Position numbers and translations under genes: made by a program. From VRUE01 sp035605695 (lineage in GTDB: Bacteria > Actinomycetota > Thermoleophilia > Solirubrobacterales > 70-9): DNA of 11,036 nucleotides. Each line of letters starts with the position of its first letter. The stretch's first letter is position 1. Below the pieces are notes generated by a model. It did not search any database, was not told the DNA's origin, and saw nothing but the letters and a program-made list of their open reading frames with translations. Location of the stretch: assembly GCA_035605695.1 (NCBI GenBank), contig DATNGZ010000014.1, positions 1 to 11,036 of the forward strand, written 5' to 3'. Of the stretch, positions 1 through 8,072 are shown in pieces.

Positions 1-20
1 AGCTTCGCGGTCGGCTTCAT
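1..20 (-). CDS. tal: 5' end of probable transaldolase (partial, cut by window edge)
   Basis: Only six whole codons and part of a seventh are visible: ATG at 20-18 reading M-K-P-T-A-K-(L). The A of this ATG is the last base of the tkt stop codon (TGATG), so the two genes are translationally coupled. An AAGGAG ribosome-binding site lies at 34-29 inside the tkt 3' end, 8 nt before the ATG. Many bacterial transaldolases begin with a short leader followed by a P-x-x-KL-type segment, and tkt-tal is a common gene order in actinobacteria. The identity is inferred from the start of the peptide and the position; seven residues cannot prove it. Transaldolase would move a dihydroxyacetone unit between sugar phosphates in the non-oxidative pentose phosphate pathway. 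Confidence 0.5.
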
Positions 21-2056
21 CAGAGCAGCTCCTTTGCGGCTTCGGCCACCCGGTCGGGGGTGAAACCGAACTTGGTTTGAACGTCCTTCAGCGGTGCCGA
101 GGTGCCGAATGTATGCATCCCGATCTTGACGCCGCCGGACCCAACGTAACGATCCCAGCCCAGCGTCGAGGCCTCCTCGACCGAGACCCGCGCAGTGACG
201 GCCGGGGGCAGAACCTCGTCGCGGTAGGCGGCATCCTGGCGGTCGAAGAGCTCGCAGCAGGGCATGCTGACGACACGCGAGCGAATGCCATCGGCGCTCA
301 GCTCCTCGTGCGCGGACAGCGCCAGCGCGACCTCGCTGCCGGTGGCGATCAGGATCGTCTCGGGATCCCCGTCCTCGGGGTCGGCGAGCACGTAGGCGCC
401 GCGGCGCAGGCCCTCGGCCGAGGCGTACCTGGAGCGGTCGAAGACCGGCACGTTCTGCCGCGTGAGGACCAGCGCCACCGGCTGATGGGCGCGGTCCAGC
501 GCCGCCCGCCAGGCCTCGGCAACCTCGTTGGCGTCGGCGGGCCGGATCACGTCGAGGCCCGGGATCGCGCGCAGCGAGGCGAGCTGCTCAACCGGCTGGT
601 GGGTCGGGCCGTCCTCGCCAAGGCCGATCGAGTCGTGGGTGAAGAGGTGGATCACCGGCAGCTCCATCAGCGCCGAGAGGCGGATCGCCGGCCGGGCGTA
701 GTCAGAGAAGGTGAGGTAGGTCGACCAGAGCGGGCGCAGCTTGGAGAGCGAGAGCCCGTTGCAGATCGCCGCCGACTCGTGCTCGCGAATGCCGAAGTGG
801 AGCTGGCGGCCATCGTAGGCACCGGGCTCAAAGTCGGCAGCGCCGTCGAACTTGAGCCGCACAGAGGTCGAGTCGGTGAGGTCGGCGGAACCGGCGAGCA
901 GCCAGGGCAGGCGGGCGGCGATCGCGTTCTCGACCTGCTGCGAGGCCTTGCGGGTCGCGATCCCCTTCTCGTCGGGGTCAAAGCTTGGAATCTCGGCGTC
1001 CCAGCCGTCCGGCAGCTCGCGCTTCTGCTGCCCATCGATCTCGGCGGCGAGCTCCACGTTCTCCCTTGCGTACTCGGTGAGCCTGGCCTTCCAGGCTGCC
1101 GAAAGCTCAGCGCCACGCCTGCAGACCCCCTCGGCGAAGTGCTTCCTGACCCCATCGGGGACGAGGAACTGGGCGTCCTCGGGCCAGTCGTAGGCGCGCT
1201 TGGTCTCACGCACCTCCTCCTCGCCCAGCGGCTCACCGTGGGCGGCGGAGGTGTCGACCTTATGCGGCGAGCCGTAGCCGATGTGGCTGTCGACGATGAG
1301 CAGGGTCGGCCGACCCGCCTCGCCCTTGAACTCCTCGAAAGCGGTGGCGATCAGATCAGTGTCGTTGGCGTCTCCGACCCTGGCGACGTTCCAGCCGTAG
1401 CCCATGAAGCGAGCGGCGACGTCGTCGTCGTAGGCGAGGTGGGTTTTGCCATCAATCGTGATCTGGTTGTTGTCATAGATCCAGCAGAGGTTGTCGAGCT
1501 TGAGATGGCCGGCGATCGAGGCCGCTTCATTTGAGACGCCCTCCATCAGGCAACCGTCGCCGGCGATCGCGTAGACGTCGAAGTCGAAGAGCTCCTGGCC
1601 GTAACGCGCGCCCTGCCACTTGGAGGCGATCGCCATCCCAACCGAGGTGGCCACACCCTGGCCGAGCGGGCCAGTGGTCGTCTCCACGCCCGAGGTCCAG
1701 CGGTACTCGGGGTGGCCGGGGGCGCGCGAGTCCAGCTGGCGGAAGTTTTCGATGTCTTTGAGCGAGATTGCGGGGTCGCCGACCACCTCGTAGTCGGGAT
1801 CAACGGCCTTGACCCCGGTCAAATGCAGCAGCGAGTAGAGCAGCATCGAAGCGTGGCCGGCGGATAGGACGAAGCGGTCGCGGCCGGGCCAGATCGGATC
1901 GGCCGGGTCGAAGCGCAGGAAACGCTGCCAGAGCGTGTAGGCGACGGGGGCGAGCGCCATCGGCGTTCCCGGGTGGCCCGAGTTCGCCTTTTGGATCGCA
2001 TCGATCGAGAGGGTGCGGATCGTGTTGATCGCCAGCTGGTCGAGGTCGCGGTCCAC
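20..2056 (-). CDS. tkt: Transketolase
   Basis: This cytosolic, thiamine-diphosphate-dependent enzyme moves two-carbon ketol units between ketose and aldose phosphates in the non-oxidative pentose phosphate pathway. The 678-aa length is normal for the family. Visible signatures are the N-terminal SGHPGTPM segment (residues 26-33), the ThDP/Mg motif beginning GDG at 166-168 and ending with the Asn pair at 196-197, the IREHE segment with catalytic Glu425, and the HDSIGLGEDGPTHQP substrate-loop segment from His474. The C-terminal domain is complete. The start is GTG at 2056; MDRDLDQLAINTIRTLSIDA then aligns with the usual family start, and no earlier start is better placed. A TAGGAT box lies 7 nt before the GTG, and its AGGA could alternatively be a weak ribosome-binding site. 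The stop overlaps the next gene, probably tal. Confidence 0.97.
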   Translation of the reverse strand: MDRDLDQLAINTIRTLSIDAIQKANSGHPGTPMALAPVAYTLWQRFLRFDPADPIWPGRDRFVLSAGHASMLLYSLLHLTGVKAVDPDYEVVGDPAISLKDIENFRQLDSRAPGHPEYRWTSGVETTTGPLGQGVATSVGMAIASKWQGARYGQELFDFDVYAIAGDGCLMEGVSNEAASIAGHLKLDNLCWIYDNNQITIDGKTHLAYDDDVAARFMGYGWNVARVGDANDTDLIATAFEEFKGEAGRPTLLIVDSHIGYGSPHKVDTSAAHGEPLGEEEVRETKRAYDWPEDAQFLVPDGVRKHFAEGVCRRGAELSAAWKARLTEYARENVELAAEIDGQQKRELPDGWDAEIPSFDPDEKGIATRKASQQVENAIAARLPWLLAGSADLTDSTSVRLKFDGAADFEPGAYDGRQLHFGIREHESAAICNGLSLSKLRPLWSTYLTFSDYARPAIRLSALMELPVIHLFTHDSIGLGEDGPTHQPVEQLASLRAIPGLDVIRPADANEVAEAWRAALDRAHQPVALVLTRQNVPVFDRSRYASAEGLRRGAYVLADPEDGDPETILIATGSEVALALSAHEELSADGIRSRVVSMPCCELFDRQDAAYRDEVLPPAVTARVSVEEASTLGWDRYVGSGGVKIGMHTFGTSAPLKDVQTKFGFTPDRVAEAAKELL

Positions 2057-2063
2057 TGACTCG

Positions 2064-2069
2064 ATCCTA
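2064..2069 (-). promoter_or_regulatory. Putative -10 box for leaderless tkt transcript
   Basis: TAGGAT on the minus strand is followed by 7 nt and the GTG start of tkt. It fits the TANNNT pattern of actinobacterial -10 boxes placed so that transcription would begin at or just before the start codon. No convincing -35 is seen. Its AGGA could also act as a weak Shine-Dalgarno sequence, so the reading is tentative. Confidence 0.4.
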
Positions 2070-2075
2070 TTGGGG

Positions 2076-2186
2076 GGCCGATCCCGGTAGGGGTTGCACT
2101 TAACTTTTTCGGTGGAGAGTCGCCGGCTGGCGCCTCAAGGAATTGCCGAAAAAGTACAAGACGTTTCACCCCTACCGGGATCGGCC
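2076..2186. repeat. Nested inverted-repeat element between kinase gene and tkt
   Basis: The outer arms are a perfect 19-bp inverted repeat: GGCCGATCCCGGTAGGGGT at 2076-2094 and its exact reverse complement at 2168-2186, 73 nt apart. Inside it, ACTTTTTCGG (2103-2112) pairs perfectly with CCGAAAAAGT (2146-2155). Inside that, CGCC/GGCG (2121-2124 and 2129-2132) can form a small hairpin. The right arm ends 2 bp before the kinase stop codon, and the left arm lies just upstream of the tkt -10 box. Readings to consider: a large terminator for the kinase gene, a structured RNA or leader, a paired operator, or a small non-autonomous transposable element. No target-site duplication is obvious. The inverted repeats are directly visible; the function is unknown. 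Confidence 0.75.
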
Positions 2187-2188
2187 TC

Positions 2189-3994
<1,806 letters not shown>

Positions 3995-4000
3995 GCGGCG

Positions 4001-4006
4001 GTTATA
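4001..4006 (-). promoter_or_regulatory. Putative -10 box for leaderless kinase transcript
   Basis: TATAAC (five of six matches to TATAAT) is followed by exactly 6 nt and the GTG at 3994, the spacing expected if the first base of the GTG is the transcription start. It lies just after the 4021-4055 hairpin in the direction of transcription. There is no Shine-Dalgarno sequence before this GTG and no clear -35. Confidence 0.5.
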
Positions 4007-4020
4007 CAGCCGCGAAACGA

Positions 4021-4055
4021 CGAAGGGCCCCCTCCGGCCTGGAGGGGGCCCTTCG
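4021..4055 (-). terminator. Strong hairpin terminator after the PD40 propeller gene
   Basis: CGAAGGGCCCCCTCC (4021-4035) and its perfect reverse complement (4041-4055) form a 15-bp GC-rich stem with a 5-nt loop. It begins 54 nt beyond the stop codon of the upstream minus-strand gene and ends before the kinase start. The following minus-strand bases (TCGTTTCG) are only weakly U-rich, as is usual for hairpin-type terminators of GC-rich actinobacteria. Confidence 0.85.
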
Positions 4056-4109
4056 AGCTGGAGCCGGGGGGAGTCCATGCGGAGCCCCCCGGGAGAACCG
4101 GATTGGGGC

Positions 4110-5192
4110 TCAGCGCCGCACCGGCTGCCAGGTCATAACCGACCCGATCGTCGTCGCGGTCGAGCCGCTTTCCAGCGCGAAGCCTTCGGCGAGCTGCGAG
4201 CCGCGGCGGCTGGCGACGTCGATCGCCGAGAGCGTCTCGGCTTCGTCGGTGGCGATGAACGCAGCCACCTTGCGCCCATCGGAGGAGAAGACCGAGTTGG
4301 TCGCTGAGTTATCGGCGACCTCGCTCAGCTTGTGGGCACGGGCCGGGCCGATCTTCTTCACCCAGAGGCCTTGGTCGCGGCGGAAGAGCAGCGTCCCCGC
4401 AGCCGGCGCGACGTCTTCGACGAAGGACGAGCCGGCTCCGGCCACCTGCACACGAACGTTGCTGCCGCTCGCGCGCATGGTGAAGATGTCGGCGTAGGCG
4501 CCTGGCCCGTCGCCGCTCTGTCCGCGGCTGAAGACGATCCCGCCCTTGAAGTAGCGGGGCGAGAACTCATCGAGGTGAGTGGTGGTCGTGAGGCGCGCCA
4601 GGCCTGCCCCCGAAGGCCGCACCGAGAGGATGTCGTCGGCGAAACCACCGCCGGTCTCCGGAATGCTGCGGACGAAGACGATCGCCCGCCCGTCGGGCGA
4701 GAACGACGCTTCGTGCTCGTCATAGGCGCCGGAGGCGAGCGGGCGGGCGCTGCCGCCGAGATCGACGCGGTAGAGGTCGCGCAGGCTGCCTTCGGCGGCG
4801 TTGCGACGCTCGAAGACGATGTAGTGGCCGTCGGGCGAGAACTGGGGGCGACTGTCGACTTCGGCCCCGCTGGTCAGCTTGTGCTGGCCGGAACCGTCCG
4901 CGCGCATCGTCCAGACGTCGCCACCGCGGACGAAGGCGATCTTGCGCCCGTCGGCGGAGAAATCTGGTTCGCCGTCGGTTGGGTCTTCGGTGAGTTGATT
5001 GAGATGGCCGTCCTTGGCCGCGTAGAGGCCGCCCTCGGCTTTTTCGACATCGCCACTACTCGTTTTTTCGGTGGTGACGATCGCCCGCGAGAAGACCACA
5101 GCCCCGGAGTGACCGGCGGCCGCGGCGCTGGCGACCGGCAGCAGCGCGAGGGCGAGGACGGTGAGCAGGAACTTGATCGAACGGTTGAGCAT
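4110..5192 (-). CDS. Secreted TolB/PD40-type beta-propeller protein
   Basis: This 360-aa protein has a clear signal peptide: charged MLNRSIK, a hydrophobic stretch to about residue 20, then an Ala-rich ASAAAA cleavage region. The mature part carries several WD40-like PD40 repeats of the form (P)xFSxDGxxIxFxR followed by a D-x-(W/Y)-x-(M/V) strand, most clearly PDFSADGRKIAFVR, PQFSPDGHYIVFER and ASFSPDGRAIVFVR; later repeats are degenerate. Such TolB-like propellers bind partners or ligands outside the cytoplasm; the ligand here is unknown. The start at 5192 is chosen over an in-frame ATG at 5228 because GGGGAG lies 4 nt before it and because it places the signal peptide at the N-terminus. It lies between the FHA gene and the kinase gene on the same strand, and its product would be in the same compartment as the kinase sensor domain. 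No enzyme motif is seen. Confidence 0.85.
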   Translation of the reverse strand: MLNRSIKFLLTVLALALLPVASAAAAGHSGAVVFSRAIVTTEKTSSGDVEKAEGGLYAAKDGHLNQLTEDPTDGEPDFSADGRKIAFVRGGDVWTMRADGSGQHKLTSGAEVDSRPQFSPDGHYIVFERRNAAEGSLRDLYRVDLGGSARPLASGAYDEHEASFSPDGRAIVFVRSIPETGGGFADDILSVRPSGAGLARLTTTTHLDEFSPRYFKGGIVFSRGQSGDGPGAYADIFTMRASGSNVRVQVAGAGSSFVEDVAPAAGTLLFRRDQGLWVKKIGPARAHKLSEVADNSATNSVFSSDGRKVAAFIATDEAETLSAIDVASRRGSQLAEGFALESGSTATTIGSVMTWQPVRR

Positions 5193-5210
5193 TGGACTCC
5201 CCTTTTCGGG

Positions 5211-5232
5211 TCGGTTGAATTTGCGCAACCGA
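5211..5232. promoter_or_regulatory. Short inverted repeat upstream of the PD40 propeller gene
   Basis: TCGGTTG (5211-5217) and CAACCGA (5226-5232) are perfect 7-bp arms separated by 8 nt, 19 bp upstream of the ATG at 5192. The size and position suit a repressor operator or a 5'-UTR hairpin. A repeat this short can arise by chance. Confidence 0.3.
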
Positions 5233-5283
5233 TGCTCCGCTCGCGAGGCGTGCGTGAAAACGACACCCGAGTCACGAACCGGG

Positions 5284-5317
5284 CCACGTTTGGCGTGGTC
5301 CGGGCCACGGACGTGGC
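5284..5317. promoter_or_regulatory. Two tandem CCACG/CGTGG inverted repeats after the FHA gene stop
   Basis: GCCACG-GA-CGTGGC (5304-5317) directly follows the FHA gene's TGA. A second, CCACG-TTTGG-CGTGG, is at 5284-5298. The context CCGGGCCACG is repeated with a 21-bp period (5279-5288 and 5300-5309), about two helical turns. This arrangement could bind a dimeric regulator controlling the propeller gene downstream, or act as a weak double terminator; no U-tract follows. Confidence 0.4.
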
Positions 5318-5902
5318 TCAGGCGCGGTCTAGACCCAACTCGAGGATGCGAGAAGCGATCTGACGGGGGCGGTCGCGGCCCGCTTCGCCGGAGACTTCCA
5401 GCTTGCTCGCCAGCGCGTCGAGGCGGCGTTGGGCGGTGCGCTCGCTGATGTGGAGAGCTTCGGCTAGCTCGGCGCGGGTGGCGGGACGTCCCGCGAAAGC
5501 ACCCTCGCTGCGGTAGGGGGCGACCAGCGCCGCCGCGGTCGCCCGCTCCTCTTCGGTCAGCGCCACCGACGGCTGACTACTGGGGACAGTTGCCCCGCCT
5601 GGCGTCACCGGCCCGAGCGAGACTTCGAGGCGGTGGCCGCCAACGATCAGGGTGTCGCCGTTGCGCAGGCGCCGCGGGCGGTCGAGCGGCTCGCCGTTAA
5701 GGGCGGTGCCGTTGCGGCTGTCGAGGTCGGTCGCCATCAGCACCTCGCCGCGCCGCTCGATCTCGAGGTGGTTCCAGGAGACCCCCTCGTCATCGACATG
5801 GATGCCGGCCTCGGGATCGCGGCCGACCACGGTCCGCTCCTCCGCAAGCGCTACCGAGCGCGGTTGTCCGCCTTCGCCCGTGATCCAGATCCGCGCATCC
5901 AT
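5318..5902 (-). CDS. FHA-domain protein with C-terminal helix-turn-helix
   Basis: This 194-aa cytosolic protein has two domains. Residues about 5-96 are an FHA phosphothreonine-binding domain: VGRD with Arg28, SWNH where Ser42 and His45 match the family S-x-x-H motif (usually SRRH), and DLDSRNGTALNG with Asn64. The C-terminal part (about 115-194) contains a likely winged helix: ATRAELAEALHISERTAQRRLDALASKL (141-168) reads as a helix-turn-helix followed by a basic wing. The protein could therefore couple a phosphorylated partner to DNA binding. The start at 5902 is preferred to an upstream in-frame codon at 5971, which would add 23 residues absent from FHA folds and overlap the shared promoter region; TATGCT lies 9 nt before this ATG. 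It is divergent from rpiA. A link with the kinase at 2189-3994 is inferred from function and proximity. Confidence 0.88.
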   Translation of the reverse strand: MDARIWITGEGGQPRSVALAEERTVVGRDPEAGIHVDDEGVSWNHLEIERRGEVLMATDLDSRNGTALNGEPLDRPRRLRNGDTLIVGGHRLEVSLGPVTPGGATVPSSQPSVALTEEERATAAALVAPYRSEGAFAGRPATRAELAEALHISERTAQRRLDALASKLEVSGEAGRDRPRQIASRILELGLDRA

Positions 5903-5911
5903 CTCGCCGCG

Positions 5912-5917
5912 AGCATA
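5912..5917 (-). promoter_or_regulatory. Putative -10 box for the FHA gene
   Basis: TATGCT on the minus strand lies 9 nt before the ATG at 5902 and matches TANNNT. The intervening GGCGAG directly abuts the ATG and is too close to serve as a ribosome-binding site, which favours a leaderless or near-leaderless message. Confidence 0.4.
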
Positions 5918-5940
5918 GATCGCTGAGGTGTAACGCGTTG

Positions 5941-5965
5941 CGGTTTTCGGGGGAGCCGAAAAACG
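5941..5965. promoter_or_regulatory. Inverted repeat in the shared FHA/rpiA promoter region
   Basis: CGGTTTTCGG (5941-5950) and CCGAAAAACG (5956-5965) pair at 9 of 10 positions with a 5-nt spacer, in the 93-bp gap between the divergent FHA-HTH gene and rpiA. It is placed to act as a common operator. The same TTTTTCGG...CCGAAAAA stem, also beside a GTTGCAC word, occurs in the element at 2076-2186, so a shared binding site or dispersed repeat is possible. Confidence 0.5.
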
Positions 5966-5981
5966 TTGCACCCGGCCTGGG

Positions 5982-5987
5982 TAGAGT
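5982..5987 (+). promoter_or_regulatory. Putative -10 box for leaderless rpiA transcript
   Basis: TAGAGT matches TANNNT and lies 8 nt before the GTG at 5996; the sequence between holds no Shine-Dalgarno motif. TTGCAC at 5966-5971 resembles a -35 but is only 10 nt away, too close for a standard promoter. Confidence 0.45.
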
Positions 5988-5995
5988 GCGGCGCG

Positions 5996-6646
5996 GTGAG
6001 CGAGGCCGATACCGAGAAGCGCATAGCCGCCGAGGCTGCGGCCGAGATGGTCGAGGACGGGATGGCCGTCGGGCTCGGCACCGGCTCAACCGTCGACTTC
6101 CTATTGCCGGCGCTCGCGGCACGCGGGCTGAGCGAGATTCGCTGCGTCGCGACCTCTTATGCAACGGAGAGGCAGGCGACCGAACTGGGCATCCCGGTCG
6201 AGGAATTCACCAAGCTGACGCGACTCGACATCGCGATCGACGGCACCGATCAGGTGACGCCCGACGGCTGGCTGATCAAGGGCGGTGGCGGCGCCCACCT
6301 GCGCGAGAAGATCGTCGCCGCGGCGGCCGAGCGCTTCATCGTCATCGCCGACTCGAGCAAGCCGGTCGACGCCCTGAGCGCGCCGGTGCCGCTTGAGCTC
6401 TTCGCCTTCGGCCTTTCCTCGACCTTGGCTCGTCTCGGCACCGAGGTCGAGCCGCGCGACGTTCCGAGCAGTCCCGACGGCGGCGTCATCGCCGACTATC
6501 GCGGCGAGATCGGCGATCCGCAAGCGCTTGCGGCCCGGCTCGAGGCCGATCCCGGCGTCGCCGCCCACGGCCTCTTTGCGCCGGATATGGTGAGCGCGGT
6601 GCTGGTGGGGGCCAATGGCACCGTCGAACGCTTGACGCTGAGCTGA
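5996..6646 (+). CDS. rpiA: Ribose-5-phosphate isomerase A
   Basis: The enzyme interconverts ribose 5-phosphate and ribulose 5-phosphate in the non-oxidative pentose phosphate pathway in the cytosol. From GTG at 5996 the protein is 216 aa, normal for RpiA. It shows the phosphate-binding GLGTGST loop (27-32), the DGTDQ segment with Asp82 and Asp85, Lys95 in LIKGGGGA, and Glu104 in LREKIVA, matching the catalytic Asp/Lys/Glu set of the family. The usual DGADE reads DGTDQ here, a Glu-to-Gln change outside the main catalytic residues. An upstream in-frame TTG at 5966 would add ten residues not typical of the family, so GTG is preferred; it reads VSEADTEKR. The next gene follows after 15 bp. rpiA diverges from the FHA gene. 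Confidence 0.95.
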   Translation: MSEADTEKRIAAEAAAEMVEDGMAVGLGTGSTVDFLLPALAARGLSEIRCVATSYATERQATELGIPVEEFTKLTRLDIAIDGTDQVTPDGWLIKGGGGAHLREKIVAAAAERFIVIADSSKPVDALSAPVPLELFAFGLSSTLARLGTEVEPRDVPSSPDGGVIADYRGEIGDPQALAARLEADPGVAAHGLFAPDMVSAVLVGANGTVERLTLS

Positions 6647-6661
6647 CTTGGAGGAGACCAG

Positions 6662-8029
6662 ATGAGTGACTTCACCGGGCTGGCGATCGCCGGCCGCGTT
6701 GCCACCCCGACCGACCCCGACTGGGACGAGGCGCGGCTCGCCTGGAACCTTGCCGCCGACCAGCGCCCCGAGGCCGTCGCCTTCGTCGAGAGCGCCGAGG
6801 ACATCGCCAAGACGGTTCGCTTCGCCGCCGAGAACGGGCTCAGGGTGGCCGGCCAGGGAACCGGGCACGGAGCCTTCGGGCTGGCGGGCTCGCTCGAGGG
6901 GACGATCCTGGTCAAGACCGAGCGGATGCGCGGGATCGAGGTCGACCCGGAAGCCCAGACGGCCCGGGTCGAGGCCGGCGTCCTCGTCGCCGAGCTGAGC
7001 AGCGCCGCGCAAGCGCACGGCCTCAGCTCGATGCCTGGCTCCTCTCCCGACGTCGGCGTGACCGGCTACACGCTCGGCGGCGGCCTCAGCTGGCTCGGCC
7101 GCCGCTACGGCTTCGCCTGCAACCGCGTAAGAGCGATCGAGCTGGTCACCGCCGACGGCGAGCAGCGCACGGTCGATGCCGAGAACGAGCCCGACCTGTT
7201 CTGGGCGCTGCGCGGCGGTGGCGGTGGCTACGCGATCGTCGTCGCCCTGCACCTCAACCTCGTGCCGATCTCGGAGATCTACGCCGGCGCCCTCGTCTTT
7301 CCGGCCGAGCTTGGCGCCGACGCGGTGAGCGCCTACCGCGACTGGGCCGCCGGCGTCTCCGATGACGTCACCTCGGTGGTCCGCTTCGTCACCCCTCCCC
7401 CGATCCCAGATGTGCCGGAGCCGATCCGCGGCAGGCCGCTGCTGACGATCGACGGCGCCTGCATCGGCAGCCAGGCCGAGGGCGAAGCGATCGTCGCGCC
7501 GCTGCGCGAGCTGGGCGAGACGATCATGGACACCTGGGGCCAGATCCCCGCCGAGGGCCTCTGTCGCATCCACATGGACCCCGAGAACCCGGTGCCGGGG
7601 CTCGGCGAGGGGATGACGATCCGCGAGCTTCCCGACGCCGCGATCGAGGCCTTCGCCAGCGTCGCCGGCCCGGGCTCAGGCTCGCCGATGCTGCTCAGCG
7701 AGCTGCGCCACCTCGGCGGCGCGCTCGGTCGTCCGGACCCCGATAGCGGCGCGCTCACCCACCTCGAGGCCGGTTTCGTCATGTACAGCGTCGGCATGCC
7801 GATGACGCCTGAGCTGGGCGAGGCGATCCCCCAGCACCTGAAGAAAATCGAGCAGACGATGCAGCCCTGGGCCGGCGAAGGCTCCTACTACAACTTCACC
7901 GAGCGCCCCTGCGATGCGGACGCGATCCTGCCCGCCGACGTCTGCGCCCGCCTCGCCGACGTCAAGCGCCGCTATGACCCCGACGGGACGATCGTCGCCA
8001 ACCACTCGGTATCGCTGGAAACCGCTTAG
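6662..8029 (+). CDS. FAD-linked oxidoreductase, berberine-bridge-enzyme type
   Basis: This 455-aa protein has the two parts of the BBE-like family: an FAD-binding PCMH domain (about 30-205) and a C-terminal BBE segment (about 409-450, YYNF ... RLADVKRRYDPDGTIVANHSV). GQGTGHG contains His69, at the position where family members attach the 8-alpha methyl of FAD. The second attachment Cys of bicovalent members appears absent: the aligned segment reads GSSPDVGVTG. LGGGLSWLGRRYG (138-150) is the usual glycine-rich FAD loop. Such enzymes oxidise alcohols, sugars or alkaloid-like compounds with oxygen or another acceptor; the substrate cannot be told from the sequence. GGAGGAG lies 5 nt before the ATG. 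It is probably co-transcribed with rpiA, which does not by itself show a role in sugar metabolism. Confidence 0.9.
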   Translation: MSDFTGLAIAGRVATPTDPDWDEARLAWNLAADQRPEAVAFVESAEDIAKTVRFAAENGLRVAGQGTGHGAFGLAGSLEGTILVKTERMRGIEVDPEAQTARVEAGVLVAELSSAAQAHGLSSMPGSSPDVGVTGYTLGGGLSWLGRRYGFACNRVRAIELVTADGEQRTVDAENEPDLFWALRGGGGGYAIVVALHLNLVPISEIYAGALVFPAELGADAVSAYRDWAAGVSDDVTSVVRFVTPPPIPDVPEPIRGRPLLTIDGACIGSQAEGEAIVAPLRELGETIMDTWGQIPAEGLCRIHMDPENPVPGLGEGMTIRELPDAAIEAFASVAGPGSGSPMLLSELRHLGGALGRPDPDSGALTHLEAGFVMYSVGMPMTPELGEAIPQHLKKIEQTMQPWAGEGSYYNFTERPCDADAILPADVCARLADVKRRYDPDGTIVANHSVSLETA

Positions 8030-8040
8030 AAGTGGGCTTC

Positions 8041-8072
8041 AGCCATAGTGGTACAGTTGTACCACTATGGCT
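8041..8072. promoter_or_regulatory. Perfect 32-bp palindrome: probable operator, possible terminator
   Basis: AGCCATAGTGGTACA (8041-8055) and its exact reverse complement (8058-8072) are separated by only GT. The palindrome starts 12 bp after the oxidoreductase stop and contains the ATG (8067-8069) of the next gene plus that gene's TACAGT box. GTACA/TGTAC half-sites are also the core of the YefM-YoeB antitoxin operator, which supports autoregulation, though the families differ. On the plus strand the right arm runs into TTTT, so as RNA it could also terminate the rpiA-oxidoreductase message. Confidence 0.8.
8052..8057 (+). promoter_or_regulatory. Putative -10 box for the cassette's first gene
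   Basis: TACAGT (TANNNT) spans the centre of the palindrome and lies 9 nt before the ATG at 8067. There is no Shine-Dalgarno motif upstream of that ATG. A protein bound to the palindrome would cover this box, consistent with repression. Confidence 0.45.

Noticed and set aside
77..1534. Long plus-strand open frame opposite tkt (485 codons)
   Set aside because: It is antisense to a complete transketolase; the translation is low-complexity Arg/Gly/Val-rich with no domain, as expected from third-position GC bias.
3995..4078. In-frame upstream ATG giving a 28-residue extension of the kinase
   Set aside because: The extension would be encoded by the 15-bp terminator hairpin and has no ribosome-binding site, while GTG at 3994 has a well-placed TATAAC box and a family-like N-terminus.
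5193..5228. Longer N-terminus for the PD40 propeller protein
   Set aside because: It would bury the signal peptide 12 residues in and ignore the GGGGAG site correctly spaced before the ATG at 5192.
5903..5971. Longer N-terminus for the FHA protein
   Set aside because: It would extend across the shared promoter and inverted repeat, and adds residues not part of the FHA fold.
6101..7573. Long minus-strand open frame opposite rpiA and the oxidoreductase (490 codons)
   Set aside because: It is antisense to two well-supported genes, spans both, and shows no recognisable motif; it is a GC-bias artefact.
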